In this document: positions 19,077-28,350 of the stretch, one piece after another | How the letters are laid out: every line of letters begins with the position of its first letter | Position numbering within the stretch: position 1 is the stretch's first letter | NCBI RefSeq assembly: GCF_022549785.1 | Contig: NZ_JAKZGO010000001.1 | Location: 124,001-188,000 of the forward strand | Reading direction: 5' to 3' | Source of the DNA: Belliella alkalica | Lineage (GTDB): Bacteria > Bacteroidota > Bacteroidia > Cytophagales > Cyclobacteriaceae | DNA length: 64,000 bases | Program-made: the position numbers and the translations under genes | Notes under the pieces: generated by a model | The model's database searches: none | Told to the model about the DNA's origin: nothing | What the model saw: only the letters and a program-made list of their open reading frames with translations

Positions 19077-19581
19077 ATTATAACATAGCAAATACTTACA
19101 CGAACTGTTAATAAGATCGGCTAGCTTATATACTTCACTGAAAATAATTTTATCAAAAGTCATTGTTTGTAATTTTATTGAAAAAATTTTCAAGCAATCT
19201 TTTCAAAAACGAAAATTCATTACCTCAACAATTTCAGAGCTCAATTTCTACTCCTTTTTTAGCCTCCAATTAATCCATCCCTAAACTAACACTATCTTTT
19301 TTTTAAAAAAATACCAACTACAGGGTATTTTTGCTATTTGACACTATTTGACACAAAAAAAATTACTGTAAATCTTTAGAATAGATTAAATTTTTATGAT
19401 TTTCTAAATTTCATAAATCCCAGAAATCCGAAAACCTTCCTGATTTCATTTACACGCTATTTATAAAAACCTGATTATTAATAAAACCAAAAAGGTTTGC
19501 TGATTTAAGACAATAACCATTACAAAAATGAGGAGTCTTCCTTTTTAATGTTATTTGATTCTAGTTTCCTATATTAGCCAA
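19077..19581. other. AT-rich intergenic region before the cyclophilin gene
   Basis: About 500 bp with no supported gene. It must hold the cas9 promoter on the minus strand, but no exact TAnnTTTG box was found there. The only local oddity is a tandem CTATTTGACA doublet at 19334-19353. Confidence 0.45.
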
Positions 19582-20160
19582 ATGAACCTAAAAACACCTT
19601 TTTACCTATTGATGTTCTTGTTTGCGTTGCAAGGTTTTGCACAAAGTACAGAACCAATTGGAGTCATAGAAACAACTGAAGGAACAATTTACATTCAGCT
19701 GTTTGCTGAGACTCCAAAGCATAAAGCAAGTTTTGTTGAGCTTGCTTCTGACGGATATTGGGATTCCCTGAGTTTCAATCGAGTGATTCCAAACTTTGTG
19801 GCTCAAGCTGGCTGTCCTGATACAGAGGAAGGTTTTACAGATCCTGATTATCTGCTCGAACCTGAGTTTGTAAAAGGAATCACCCATGTGTACGGGGCAG
19901 TTGGTGCTGGCAGAGATGATAATCCAGGGAAATTGTCCGCAAGATGTCAGTTCTATATTGTGCAAAATAAAAATGGCTTACATCGTTTGAATGATAATTA
20001 CACAGTATTTGGTCAAGTAATCAAGGGGATGGATGTTGTTGATAAAATTGTCCTGGTAAAAAGAGACTCAAATGATGAACCGCTAACTCCTATTACTATG
20101 TCTGTGAAAATCATCCAAATGACAAAGGCAGAAATCAAGAACATGGTAGAAAATCCCTGA
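19582..20160 (+). CDS. exported peptidyl-prolyl cis-trans isomerase (cyclophilin type)
   Basis: Cyclophilin-type PPIase of 192 aa that catalyses proline isomerisation during folding in the periplasm. I start at the ATG at 19582, because it gives a proper signal peptide (MNLKTPFYLLMFLFALQGFAQ); the frame is open to 19555. The domain has FNRVIPNFVAQAG and the CQFYIVQNKNGLHRLNDNYTVFGQVIKGMDVVDKI block. Some active-site positions differ from classical cyclophilin A, as in many bacterial exported forms. It lies 61 bp upstream of the BatB-like gene. Confidence 0.88.
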   Translation: MNLKTPFYLLMFLFALQGFAQSTEPIGVIETTEGTIYIQLFAETPKHKASFVELASDGYWDSLSFNRVIPNFVAQAGCPDTEEGFTDPDYLLEPEFVKGITHVYGAVGAGRDDNPGKLSARCQFYIVQNKNGLHRLNDNYTVFGQVIKGMDVVDKIVLVKRDSNDEPLTPITMSVKIIQMTKAEIKNMVENP

Positions 20161-20221
20161 TAGTTTTGACAAAATCAAATACTACTGATTACTTTACGTT
20201 TATATTTTATAATTTCAAGGC

Positions 20222-21187
20222 ATGATTTGGGCATATCCAGAAGGAAATACGATTATATGGTTGGCAATCATCTTTGGATTGCTATACACAGTTTACTTAT
20301 ACAGGTTTTATCTTATCAATAAAAAACTTGAGGTCAAAAAACACCGGATTTTCATGAAGATGATCCTTCGGGTTGCTTACTTTGTTTTATTTATTGTAGC
20401 ATTTGCAGGTCCATCGATCGGAACATCTTTGAAAGAAATCAAAGAGGAAGGCAAAGATATCTTTATTGCTGTGGATTTGTCGCAGTCCATGAATGCTACA
20501 GACATTGGCCCTTCTAGGTTACAGCGAGTGAAATTTGAGCTCAAAAATCTCACAAAACGTTTTGCCGGTGATAGAATAGGTTTGATCATCTTTAGTTCGG
20601 AGGCTTTTGTACAGTGCCCACTTACTTTTGATCAAAATGTACTTCAGCTTCATATTGATGGATTGAATACGGGATTGGTTCCTAACCAAGGAACAGACAT
20701 CAATGCTCCCCTACAAATGGCCTTGTCTAAATTCCAAAATGATGAAAGACCTGAAACGAATAGCCGTTCTGTAATTTTGATTTCAGATGGTGAAGATTTC
20801 GGGGACAATTTCAGAACAATCATAAATGATCTCAATGACGCAGGTATCAAGATCTTTAGCTTGGGAATAGGTACTTCTCAGGGAAGTACAATTCCACGAG
20901 GAAATTCTGTAATAATGGATCCTGCTACCAATCAACCGGCAATCTCTAGATTAGAAACGAGCAATCTAAAATACCTCGCTGCACAGACTGAAGGTGGTTA
21001 TTTTGAAATCAGTGACGAAGTTCAGGAAACATCAGATCTGATTGCAGCAATAGAAAGACAAGAAGGATCCGTCACAGGTAGCAGAATGGTAGAAGCATCT
21101 GCCAACAAGTATTTCTATTTTCTGCTTGCAGCTTTGTGCCTTGCCCTTGTTGATATGATTTTGCCATTGCGTACCATCAATCTTTAA
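20222..21187 (+). CDS. BatB-like von Willebrand factor A membrane protein
   Basis: 321-aa VWA protein of the Bacteroidota Bat (aerotolerance) group. Two N-terminal membrane spans (about 9-31 and 47-66), a VWA domain with an intact MIDAS motif D85-x-S87-x-S89 (AVDLSQS), and a C-terminal span near 297-315. The domain should face the periplasm. It pairs with the TPR protein 20 bp downstream. In typical Bat clusters it is flanked by MoxR, DUF58, BatA, BatD and BatE; none of these is next to it here. The exact function of Bat proteins is unresolved. Confidence 0.82.
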   Translation: MIWAYPEGNTIIWLAIIFGLLYTVYLYRFYLINKKLEVKKHRIFMKMILRVAYFVLFIVAFAGPSIGTSLKEIKEEGKDIFIAVDLSQSMNATDIGPSRLQRVKFELKNLTKRFAGDRIGLIIFSSEAFVQCPLTFDQNVLQLHIDGLNTGLVPNQGTDINAPLQMALSKFQNDERPETNSRSVILISDGEDFGDNFRTIINDLNDAGIKIFSLGIGTSQGSTIPRGNSVIMDPATNQPAISRLETSNLKYLAAQTEGGYFEISDEVQETSDLIAAIERQEGSVTGSRMVEASANKYFYFLLAALCLALVDMILPLRTINL

Positions 21188-21207
21188 TTTAATTATCATA
21201 GATATAT

Positions 21208-22071
21208 ATGTTGATAATCAGTAGAATAACATTATTTATTTTATTATTCATACCGGGATCCTGGATGGAGATTTCGAAGAAAAATGCTGCTATCAAAGAA
21301 GCTGAAAAAAGCTATGGCGAAGCTAAATACGAAAAATCAATAGAGGATCACCTTAAGTTAAATACCGAATTTGGAATCAATAATGCTGCTTCTACTTTTA
21401 ACTTGGCATTGAGTTACCAGTACGCTGAGAAACATGAAGAAGCGCAACGCACATTTATGTCTTTGCTTAGCTCAGATGACAAAATGATCGCCTCCTTTGC
21501 ATCAAACCACAATGGAATGCTTTTGGCAAATGATAAGAAGTACAAAGAAGCACTAGAGGCATTCAAATACTCTCTGATCAAAGATCCCAACAATGAATCT
21601 GCTCGATATAATTATGAACTTTTAGCCAGGTGGCTAGAAGAAAATGAAGATCAGCAAGATCAGGATCAAGATGATGAAGGTGAGGACGAAGAGAATGAAG
21701 ATGATCAGGAGAAAGATGACCAAAATCAAGACGAGAAGGATCAAGAGAAAAAAGACGAAAATAAAAAGAATGGTGAAGGTGAAGAAGAAGCTGATAATGA
21801 AGAAGATGTAGATTCCGAGAAGAAAGAGGATAAAGACGGTGAAAAATCACAGAATGAAAAGGATTCACAAGAACCTAGTGAACTCGATAGCGACCTGAGT
21901 GAAAGAGAAAAAGCCCAAGAGCAACTAAAAGAAAGGTTGAAAGAAATGAACCTTACGCCAGAACAAGCTGCACAAATTCTCGATGCCATGAATGCAGCAG
22001 AACTCCGCTATATCCAACAAAATCGTAAAAAGCCAACCAAAAAAGCCGAAAGAGGGTTGCCTGAATGGTAG
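21208..22071 (+). CDS. BatC-like TPR protein with a long acidic region
   Basis: 287 aa. A signal or anchor segment (ISRITLFILLFIPGSW) is followed by tetratricopeptide-like helices (about 25-145). A very acidic D/E/K-rich stretch (about 147-230) then leads to a basic C-terminus with MNLTPEQAAQILDAMNAAE. This order matches BatC-type proteins paired with BatB. Probably membrane-attached with a protein-binding role. It probably shares an operon with the VWA gene. The acidic stretch is low complexity, so its length can vary. Confidence 0.75.
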   Translation: MLIISRITLFILLFIPGSWMEISKKNAAIKEAEKSYGEAKYEKSIEDHLKLNTEFGINNAASTFNLALSYQYAEKHEEAQRTFMSLLSSDDKMIASFASNHNGMLLANDKKYKEALEAFKYSLIKDPNNESARYNYELLARWLEENEDQQDQDQDDEGEDEENEDDQEKDDQNQDEKDQEKKDENKKNGEGEEEADNEEDVDSEKKEDKDGEKSQNEKDSQEPSELDSDLSEREKAQEQLKERLKEMNLTPEQAAQILDAMNAAELRYIQQNRKKPTKKAERGLPEW

Positions 22072-22414
22072 GTTTAGATTTGAAATGTGAGACATGAGAC
22101 GTAGGACGGGAGGAGACAAAGTGTCTACGACTACGTCACCTCGATCCCGAAAGCATTCGGGAGAAGCTTGTCCCGCAGAATTGCGGGGAGGTCTCGTCCC
22201 TTTTTGAAACTGGAAAGTTAAAAGTGAAGATGGGGTGTAAAATTCAGTATGAGATTTCTCCCCGTAATTCTACGGGGCAGGCTCCTTTAGTCGAAATGAC
22301 TTACCTATAAATAGAGAGAATAAAGTAAAGTAAATGCAGGACTTGATATCCAATACCAAAATCTTATAATTTTACAATCATACAATTTTCAAATTCTTAA
22401 ATATATAAACCCAA
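22072..22414. other. intergenic region with eroded GC-rich hairpin repeats
   Basis: No gene in these 343 bp. Three small GC-rich hairpins stand out: TCCCGAAAGCATTCGGGA (22145-22162), CCCGCAGAATTGCGGG (22171-22186) and CCCCGTAATTCTACGGGG (22261-22278). The ATGAGAC-like tract at the start resembles the one after the kinase gene near 6650. They look like relics of a dispersed intergenic repeat. Confidence 0.5.
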
Positions 22415-23593
22415 ATGAAAGAAGTATATATCGTATCCGCAGTCAGAACCCCACTTGGGAGTTTTGGAGGTAAATTAGCAGGACTTACAGCCATTGAACT
22501 TGGAAGCATCGCTATCAAAGGTGCCCTGACAAAAGCAGGCTTAGATCCAAAAGAGGTAGAAGAAGTGATCATGGGTAATGTAATCTCTGCCAACTTGGGA
22601 CAGGCTCCAGCCCGTCAAGCGGCCATAGGTGCTGGAATTGGGTATAATGTACCTTGTACGACAGTGAATAAAGTCTGCTCGTCTGGAATGAAAGCTGTGA
22701 TGTTTGCCGCTCAGTCAATCATGACTGGTCAAAATGATGTTGTCATAGCTGGAGGTATGGAAAGTATGTCAAATGTACCCTATTATGTTCCTAAGGCAAG
22801 ATTTGGTTACAAGTATGGAAATGCCGAATTCGTAGATGGCTTGGTGAAGGACGGCTTGTTTGAAGTTTATTATAAATTCCCTATGGGAAATTGTGCTGAG
22901 AATACAGCCAAGGAAATGAAAATCTCTAGAGAAGATCAAGACAATTACGCTATCCAATCTTACACAAGATCTGCTGAGGCTTGGAAAAATGGTTCTTTCA
23001 AAGACGAGGTAGTTCCTGTAGAAATTACGGGAAGAAAAGGTGAGAAAATCGTCATCGACGAAGATGAAGAATTCAAAAATGTCATGTTTGACAAAATACC
23101 TTCACTTAGACCTGTTTTTGACAAAGAAGGAACTGTCACTGCTGCAAATGCTTCAACAATGAATGATGGTGCATCAGCTTTGGTGTTGATGAGCAAAGAG
23201 AAAGTTCAAGAACTTGGTTTGAAACCTATAGCGAAAATCCGTGGTTTTGCAGATGCAGCACAAGATCCTATGTGGTTTACGACTGCTCCTGCCCTAGCTA
23301 TTCCAAAAGCTATCAAAAATGCAGGTTTGACTGAAAATGATGTTGACTTTTATGAAATCAATGAAGCTTTTGCAGCTGTTGCTATAGCAAATCAAAAGCA
23401 GCTAAACCTTGATAATGATAAGCTCAATGTCTTTGGTGGTGCCGTATCTTTGGGTCATCCACTTGGAGCATCAGGTGCTAGGATTATTGCTACTTTGACC
23501 AGCGTATTGGGTCAGAAAAATGGCAAGATAGGTGTAGCAGGGATTTGTAATGGCGGTGGTGGTGCTTCTGCGATCGTCATTGAGAAACTTTAA
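22415..23593 (+). CDS. acetyl-CoA C-acyltransferase (thiolase)
   Basis: 392-aa thiolase, typical length, probably tetrameric and cytoplasmic. Catalytic residues are visible: nucleophile C88 in VCSSGMKA, the NEAFA block, GHPLGASGAR with the histidine, and the C-terminal CNGGGGAS cysteine. The family condenses two acetyl-CoA to acetoacetyl-CoA or cleaves 3-ketoacyl-CoA; the Claisen versus degradative direction is not decided. No beta-oxidation partners are adjacent, so a stand-alone acetoacetyl-CoA thiolase is the best guess. Confidence 0.93.
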   Translation: MKEVYIVSAVRTPLGSFGGKLAGLTAIELGSIAIKGALTKAGLDPKEVEEVIMGNVISANLGQAPARQAAIGAGIGYNVPCTTVNKVCSSGMKAVMFAAQSIMTGQNDVVIAGGMESMSNVPYYVPKARFGYKYGNAEFVDGLVKDGLFEVYYKFPMGNCAENTAKEMKISREDQDNYAIQSYTRSAEAWKNGSFKDEVVPVEITGRKGEKIVIDEDEEFKNVMFDKIPSLRPVFDKEGTVTAANASTMNDGASALVLMSKEKVQELGLKPIAKIRGFADAAQDPMWFTTAPALAIPKAIKNAGLTENDVDFYEINEAFAAVAIANQKQLNLDNDKLNVFGGAVSLGHPLGASGARIIATLTSVLGQKNGKIGVAGICNGGGGASAIVIEKL

Positions 23594-23733
23594 ATAATCA
23601 AAACTTCAGATACCAATCTTTAGGAATGCAAATTCAGAAGGATTCTGATCGAAAAGACAAAGGATTTCAAATAGTGAATTCTTTGTCTTTTTTGATTAAT
23701 ATTACCCAATACAAAACAAATCTTTGCTCACAA

Positions 23734-24840
23734 ATGACAATAAAAACCATCTTAATTGTTTTATTTTTAACTTTACCTACATATATTCTATTTGCTCAAA
23801 ACCAGACAATTAAAACATATTATGATGAGCAAAAACTGGCAGTGAAAGAAATCATTGAACAGCAAAATGGAGTTAAGGACGGACCCTATCTGTTATACTA
23901 CGAAGGTGGAAGCCTGGCAGTAAAAGGCAATTATGTAAATGGAAAAAGAGAAGGTATATTTATTGATTTTTTTCCTGAAACAAATGACACGTTAAGAATC
24001 ACTTCTTATAGTAATGACAAAAAAGAAGGGATTTCGAAATCATTCTATAGTACTGGAGAACTTTCGCAGCTTTTGAATTATCAAAATGATCAAATTGAAG
24101 GTGAGTTGATAACTTATCATGAAAATGGGATAGTTATTAGCAAAGCTATTTTCTCAAATAATAAACCTAATGGCATAACCTTAATTTCTGACTTGTCAGG
24201 AATACTTACCGAAAAGAGGTCTTATGTAGATGGGATTTTGGAAGGTCAGCAGCAAAGCTTTTACAAAAATGGACAATTACTCAAAAACTCAACATTTAAG
24301 AACGGTAAATTGCATGGTGTAGTTGAGACTTATAGAGAGAATGGAAAATTAAGGTCTAGGGTAAACTTCAAAAATGGCTATCAGCATGGGACTTTTGAAG
24401 AATTTCATGAAAATGGTCAATTAGCCAAACAAGGTAAATATAGGAATGGAGATCCTGATGGTGAATTCAAAAGCTTTTTTCCAAATGGAGAATTACTAGA
24501 AATCACTAAGTTCAAGCGAGGCTTGCCTATTGGTACGTTTGTAAGCTATTACGAAAATGGTCAAATTCAAGAAAAGACTATTCATGACAAGTATTACGAA
24601 ATAACGATGATTATAGCATACCATGAAAATGGTAAAGTTCAGAAGGAAGTGAATTTCGAATATGGAAATCAGCACGGCATGACTTACGTTTACTTTCCTT
24701 CTGGTCAATTGAAAGAGGAACTCCCCTACCAAAGAGGAAAAGTCCATGGAATCCAAAAAGTATATTCTGAAAGTGGAGAAATCATATTGGAGAGATTTTT
24801 CACCGATGGTAAATTAACTGGACTTCGGGAGCCGAAATAA
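23734..24840 (+). CDS. exported MORN-repeat protein (YwqK-like)
   Basis: 368-aa protein built of tandem MORN_2/YwqK-type repeats of about 23 residues, each with an ENGQL or NGKxxG-like core (for example FYKNGQL, YRENGKL, FHENGQL, FFPNGEL, YYENGQI, YHENGKV, YFPSGQL). I chose the ATG at 23734, since it gives a signal peptide (IKTILIVLFLTLPTYILFAQ); the frame is open from 23626. Databases often call such proteins YwqK-family antitoxins, but no toxin is adjacent, so that label should not be taken literally. Function unknown; probably periplasmic. Confidence 0.8.
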   Translation: MTIKTILIVLFLTLPTYILFAQNQTIKTYYDEQKLAVKEIIEQQNGVKDGPYLLYYEGGSLAVKGNYVNGKREGIFIDFFPETNDTLRITSYSNDKKEGISKSFYSTGELSQLLNYQNDQIEGELITYHENGIVISKAIFSNNKPNGITLISDLSGILTEKRSYVDGILEGQQQSFYKNGQLLKNSTFKNGKLHGVVETYRENGKLRSRVNFKNGYQHGTFEEFHENGQLAKQGKYRNGDPDGEFKSFFPNGELLEITKFKRGLPIGTFVSYYENGQIQEKTIHDKYYEITMIIAYHENGKVQKEVNFEYGNQHGMTYVYFPSGQLKEELPYQRGKVHGIQKVYSESGEIILERFFTDGKLTGLREPK

Positions 24841-24894
24841 AAAGAAAATGTCAATAATTCGTGCATTTCTGGTTTCAAACACAAATGCTTTTTC

Positions 24895-24902
24895 TATTTT
24901 TG
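24895..24902 (+). promoter_or_regulatory. predicted purC -7 box
   Basis: TATTTTTG matches TAnnTTTG and ends 15 bp before the purC ATG. The -33 region is weak. Confidence 0.4.
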
Positions 24903-24917
24903 TTCAAAGATTAAAAC

Positions 24918-25859
24918 ATGAATGGTGCAATAAAAGAAACCCATTTTGAATTTCCCGGACAACAGGGATTTTACAAGGGTAAAGTTAGAGATGTGTATAT
25001 GTTTGAGGATACCATAGCAGTAGTAGCCACAGATCGTATTTCAGCATTTGATGTCGTATTACCCAAGCCGATTCCTTACAAAGGACAAGTTCTAAATCAG
25101 ATCGCAGCAAAATTTCTCAAAGCAACAGCAGATATTGTCCCAAACTGGGTCACTTCCACTCCTGATCCGAATGTAACTGTAGGTAAAAAATGTGAACCTT
25201 TCAAAGTAGAAATGGTAATCCGTGGTTACCTTGCCGGCCATGCTGCCAGAGAATATGCTGCTGGAAAAAGAGTTCTTTGCGGAGTAGCGTTGCCGGATGG
25301 ATTGCAGGAAAACGACAAGCTGCCAAGACCAATCATCACACCTACCACCAAAGCAGATGAGGGACATGATGAAGATATTTCCAAGGAATCAATTCTGGAA
25401 AAAGGCATTGTGAGTGCAGAGGATTATGATATTTTGGAAAAATATACACATGCTCTTTATGAAAGAGGAACGCAGATCGCAGCAGAAATGGGCTTGATCT
25501 TAGTGGATACAAAGTATGAATTTGGAAAATATGAAGGAGAAATCTATTTGATTGACGAAATCCATACACCTGATTCATCAAGGTATTTTTATGCTGAAGG
25601 CTATGAACTAAATCAAAAACAAGGAAAAGCCCAAAAACAACTTTCAAAGGAATTTGTTAGACAATGGCTAATCTCAAATGGTTTCCAAGGAAAAGAAGGT
25701 CAGAATGTCCCTGAAATGCCAGCTTCATTTGTAGAAGAGATTTCTGACAGATATATTGAGCTTTATGAAAAAATAACCGGAGAAAAATTCATCAAAGCAG
25801 ACACGGAAAATTTGGAAAAAAGAATTGAAGATGCGGTTTTGAAGGAGTTAGAAGGTTGA
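24918..25859 (+). CDS. purC: SAICAR synthetase (purine biosynthesis)
   Basis: 313-aa phosphoribosylaminoimidazole-succinocarboxamide synthase: joins aspartate to CAIR with ATP. Recognised by [18 protein letters not shown], the nucleotide-binding [17 protein letters not shown]-like block, and LVDTKYEFG followed by [14 protein letters not shown]. The form with about 310 aa is common in Bacteroidota and yeast-like PurC. It begins a run of four closely spaced genes (STAS protein, RNase Z, queuosine precursor transporter), but no other purine gene is nearby. Confidence 0.97.
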   Translation: MNGAIKETHFEFPGQQGFYKGKVRDVYMFEDTIAVVATDRISAFDVVLPKPIPYKGQVLNQIAAKFLKATADIVPNWVTSTPDPNVTVGKKCEPFKVEMVIRGYLAGHAAREYAAGKRVLCGVALPDGLQENDKLPRPIITPTTKADEGHDEDISKESILEKGIVSAEDYDILEKYTHALYERGTQIAAEMGLILVDTKYEFGKYEGEIYLIDEIHTPDSSRYFYAEGYELNQKQGKAQKQLSKEFVRQWLISNGFQGKEGQNVPEMPASFVEEISDRYIELYEKITGEKFIKADTENLEKRIEDAVLKELEG

Positions 25860-25901
25860 ATTTATTTAAAACACAAAAAAATTATCATTTAAAATACGAA
25901 T

Positions 25902-26294
25902 ATGAAATACTCAGTAGATAAAAAAGAACAGTACGTAGTGTTTACCCCTCTTGAGGAAAAATTAGATTCTGCACTTTCTCCTAAGTTGAAATCAGAGCTA
26001 TTGACAGTACATGCAGAAGGATATCACAATTTAGTAATAGATATGAGTCAGGTAAAGTATGCTGATTCAAGTGGGCTGAGTGCATTGCTGGTTGGAAATA
26101 GGGAATTTAGCCGTGATGGTGGGATTTTTGTGATTTCTGGATTGCAGGATCACGTTACAAAATTGATCAAAATATCAATGCTTGATAAAGTTTTCAATAT
26201 TGTGGAGACATTGGAGGAAGCAGCTGAGGCTATTTTTATCCATGAGATTGAGAATGGAGGAAGTGAAGAGGAAGAGGAAGAAGAAGAAAATTAA
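25902..26294 (+). CDS. STAS-domain anti-sigma-factor antagonist
   Basis: 130-aa SpoIIAA-like protein. The phosphorylatable DSSG motif is at 55-58 (YADSSGLSALLVGNREF). The C-terminal 15 residues are almost all glutamate, an acidic tail outside the domain. Such proteins are switched by serine kinases and phosphatases and release a partner. In Bacteroidota a STAS protein just before RNase Z is a common arrangement. The stop lies 2 nt from the rnz start, suggesting coupling. Confidence 0.88.
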   Translation: MKYSVDKKEQYVVFTPLEEKLDSALSPKLKSELLTVHAEGYHNLVIDMSQVKYADSSGLSALLVGNREFSRDGGIFVISGLQDHVTKLIKISMLDKVFNIVETLEEAAEAIFIHEIENGGSEEEEEEEEN

Positions 26295-26296
26295 TC

Positions 26297-27217
26297 TTGG
26301 AATTTGAAGTTACCATTTTAGGTTCCAATTCTGCGATTCCGGCCCATGGTCGAAATCAAACTGCGCAGTTGGTCAATGTAGGATCTTCCTCCCTCCTTTT
26401 GGATTGTGGAGAAGGGACTCAAATCCAGCTGCGCAAATTTAAAACGAAATACAGTCGTGTTGATCATATTTTTATCAGCCATCTACATGGAGACCATTAT
26501 TATGGGCTGATGGGCTTGCTTTCCACCTACCACCTTCACAAAAGAGTTAAGCTTCTCACAATCTATGGTCCTGCAGGATTGGATGAGATTATTACGACCA
26601 ATTTCAAATACAGTAATACACGATTGAATTTTCCATTAAGATTCATTGCCACCAATCCAAATGAAAAGGAATTGATTTTGGAAGAAAAAAACTATAAAGT
26701 TTTCTCTTTTCCTCTCAAACATAGGATTCCTTGTACTGGTTTTATCATTCAGGAAAAGCAAGCTATGTTAAGAATGAATAAGCAAATGTTGTTGGAGAAC
26801 AAAATCAGTATTGAAGCGATCAATACCTTGAGGAATGGTAAGGATTTTTTGGATGAAAACGGGGATCTTCTTTATTTGGTAAAGGATTACACCCTTCCTC
26901 CAGAGCCGCTTCGTTCCTATGCTTTTTGTTCTGATACCATTTTCGATCCTGTTGATTTGGTCGAATACATCAAAGATTCAAGTACAATCTATCATGAGGC
27001 CACTTTTGGTGATGAAGAAGAAGTCCGTGCGATGGAAACTTTCCACAGTACAGCTTCTCAAGCAGGAAAAATCGCCGAATTAGTACAAGCAAAAAAACTA
27101 CTTATAGGCCATTATTCCACAAGATATCTAGATTTAGAGCCTTTATTGCTACAAGCTAAAACCAACTTTCAGAATACCTTTTTGAGTGAAGAAGGAATTA
27201 CCTATCAAATAGACTAA
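26297..27217 (+). CDS. rnz: ribonuclease Z (tRNA 3' endonuclease)
   Basis: 306-aa metallo-beta-lactamase-fold RNase that trims tRNA 3' ends. The zinc motif HLHGDH is clear, with CGEGTQIQLRKF before it and later histidines (LKHR, EATF, GHYSTRY). The start is TTG at 26297, two bases after the STAS stop; the protein begins directly with EFEVTILGSNSAIPA as homologues do, and no ATG fits. Translational coupling with the STAS gene is likely. Confidence 0.95.
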   Translation: MEFEVTILGSNSAIPAHGRNQTAQLVNVGSSSLLLDCGEGTQIQLRKFKTKYSRVDHIFISHLHGDHYYGLMGLLSTYHLHKRVKLLTIYGPAGLDEIITTNFKYSNTRLNFPLRFIATNPNEKELILEEKNYKVFSFPLKHRIPCTGFIIQEKQAMLRMNKQMLLENKISIEAINTLRNGKDFLDENGDLLYLVKDYTLPPEPLRSYAFCSDTIFDPVDLVEYIKDSSTIYHEATFGDEEEVRAMETFHSTASQAGKIAELVQAKKLLIGHYSTRYLDLEPLLLQAKTNFQNTFLSEEGITYQID

Positions 27218-27243
27218 AGAATTTGTCCATAACTAGCAGCAAT

Positions 27244-28050
27244 ATGGAAATCAAAAAAAGCAACAAAGCTTTTCAATCAAAAAAAACAAACCTCTTTATC
27301 ATTCTGTCTGGAATCTTCCTGACCAATGCGATTTTGGCTGAAATCATTGGTGTGAAAATATTTTCAGGAGAAATGACCTTGGGTTTTGAACCAGTTGGTT
27401 GGACAATTTTTGGAGATTATGTCTTGGACTTTAACCTTACTGCTGGGGCAGTAATATGGCCTGTTGTATTCATCACTACTGATATTATCAATGAATATTT
27501 TGGAAAAAAAGGTGTTCGGAAAATCAGCTTTTTGACAGCCTTTTTTATAGCCTACATCTTTGTAATCATTACAATCGTCACCAAACTTCATCCTGCACCT
27601 TTTTGGCTGGAGGTCAATAGTCCCGATCCTGAAGGCAATAGTTTCAATATAGATTATGCTTTCAATACCATCTTTAGACAAGGTTTGGGAATCATCATAG
27701 GTTCTTTGGTTGCTTTCCTCTTGGGTCAATTGATAGATGTTTTTGTATTTCAAAAATTGAGAAAAATAACAGGCCCAAAAATGATCTGGCTCCGTGCTAC
27801 AGGCTCTACACTTGTGTCTCAGTTTATCGATTCCTTTGTAGTATTAGGGATCGCTTTTTACATTTTCGGAAATTGGAGCTGGGCACAGATCGTATCTGTG
27901 GGAATCATCAATTACATCTACAAATTTAGTGTGGCAATCCTACTGACCCCGCTACTCTATTTGGGCCATCATTGGATCGATAGATATTTGGGAAAAGAAA
28001 TAGCTGAAAAAATGACCGAAGAAGCAATGGAAGATACTTCATTTTTATAA
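27244..28050 (+). CDS. queuosine precursor transporter (VUT/YhhQ family)
   Basis: 268-aa inner-membrane protein with about six or seven spans. Family blocks are visible: LTNAILAEIIGVKIFS, the acidic ITTDIINEYFGKKGVRKISF and LRATGSTLVSQFIDSFVVLGIAF. YhhQ-type carriers import queuine-pathway precursors used for tRNA modification. I chose the ATG at 27244; a TTG at 27223 would add seven residues. It is 26 bp after rnz, so two tRNA-related genes lie in one run. Confidence 0.85.
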   Translation: MEIKKSNKAFQSKKTNLFIILSGIFLTNAILAEIIGVKIFSGEMTLGFEPVGWTIFGDYVLDFNLTAGAVIWPVVFITTDIINEYFGKKGVRKISFLTAFFIAYIFVIITIVTKLHPAPFWLEVNSPDPEGNSFNIDYAFNTIFRQGLGIIIGSLVAFLLGQLIDVFVFQKLRKITGPKMIWLRATGSTLVSQFIDSFVVLGIAFYIFGNWSWAQIVSVGIINYIYKFSVAILLTPLLYLGHHWIDRYLGKEIAEKMTEEAMEDTSFL

Positions 28051-28350
28051 TTTCAAAAATACATTTTATGGATATACGGAACTTTGCAACTAACTAAAGA
28101 CAAGCCTGATTTAGCTTAGATCCGATATAAATTGATATTAGATACTCATAGATATTGAACATAAGCAAGCAATCGACCATGGAATTAAAGCTACTGGCAA
28201 AGAAGCGTATAATCATAATACATTTTTTTAGAAAAAGTTACTATTGGCTGAAGGTACAATATTGGGGACATTCCATATTAAGTTCATTGTGGGTCAACCT
28301 TAATAACTAAATTGTCGTTGGTTAAACTAACTTACCAAATCATTCTAGTT
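28051..28350. other. intergenic region, nothing recognised
   Basis: About 300 bp with no credible gene, terminator or recognised repeat. Short frames here have no family features. Confidence 0.4.

Noticed and set aside
18972-19193. 73-aa minus-strand frame upstream of cas9
   Set aside because: It covers the tracrRNA gene antisense; no family match and composition unlike the neighbours.
23734-24840. Toxin-antitoxin system suggested by the YwqK-like protein
   Set aside because: No toxin gene is adjacent and the protein is exported; the antitoxin name is only a database label.
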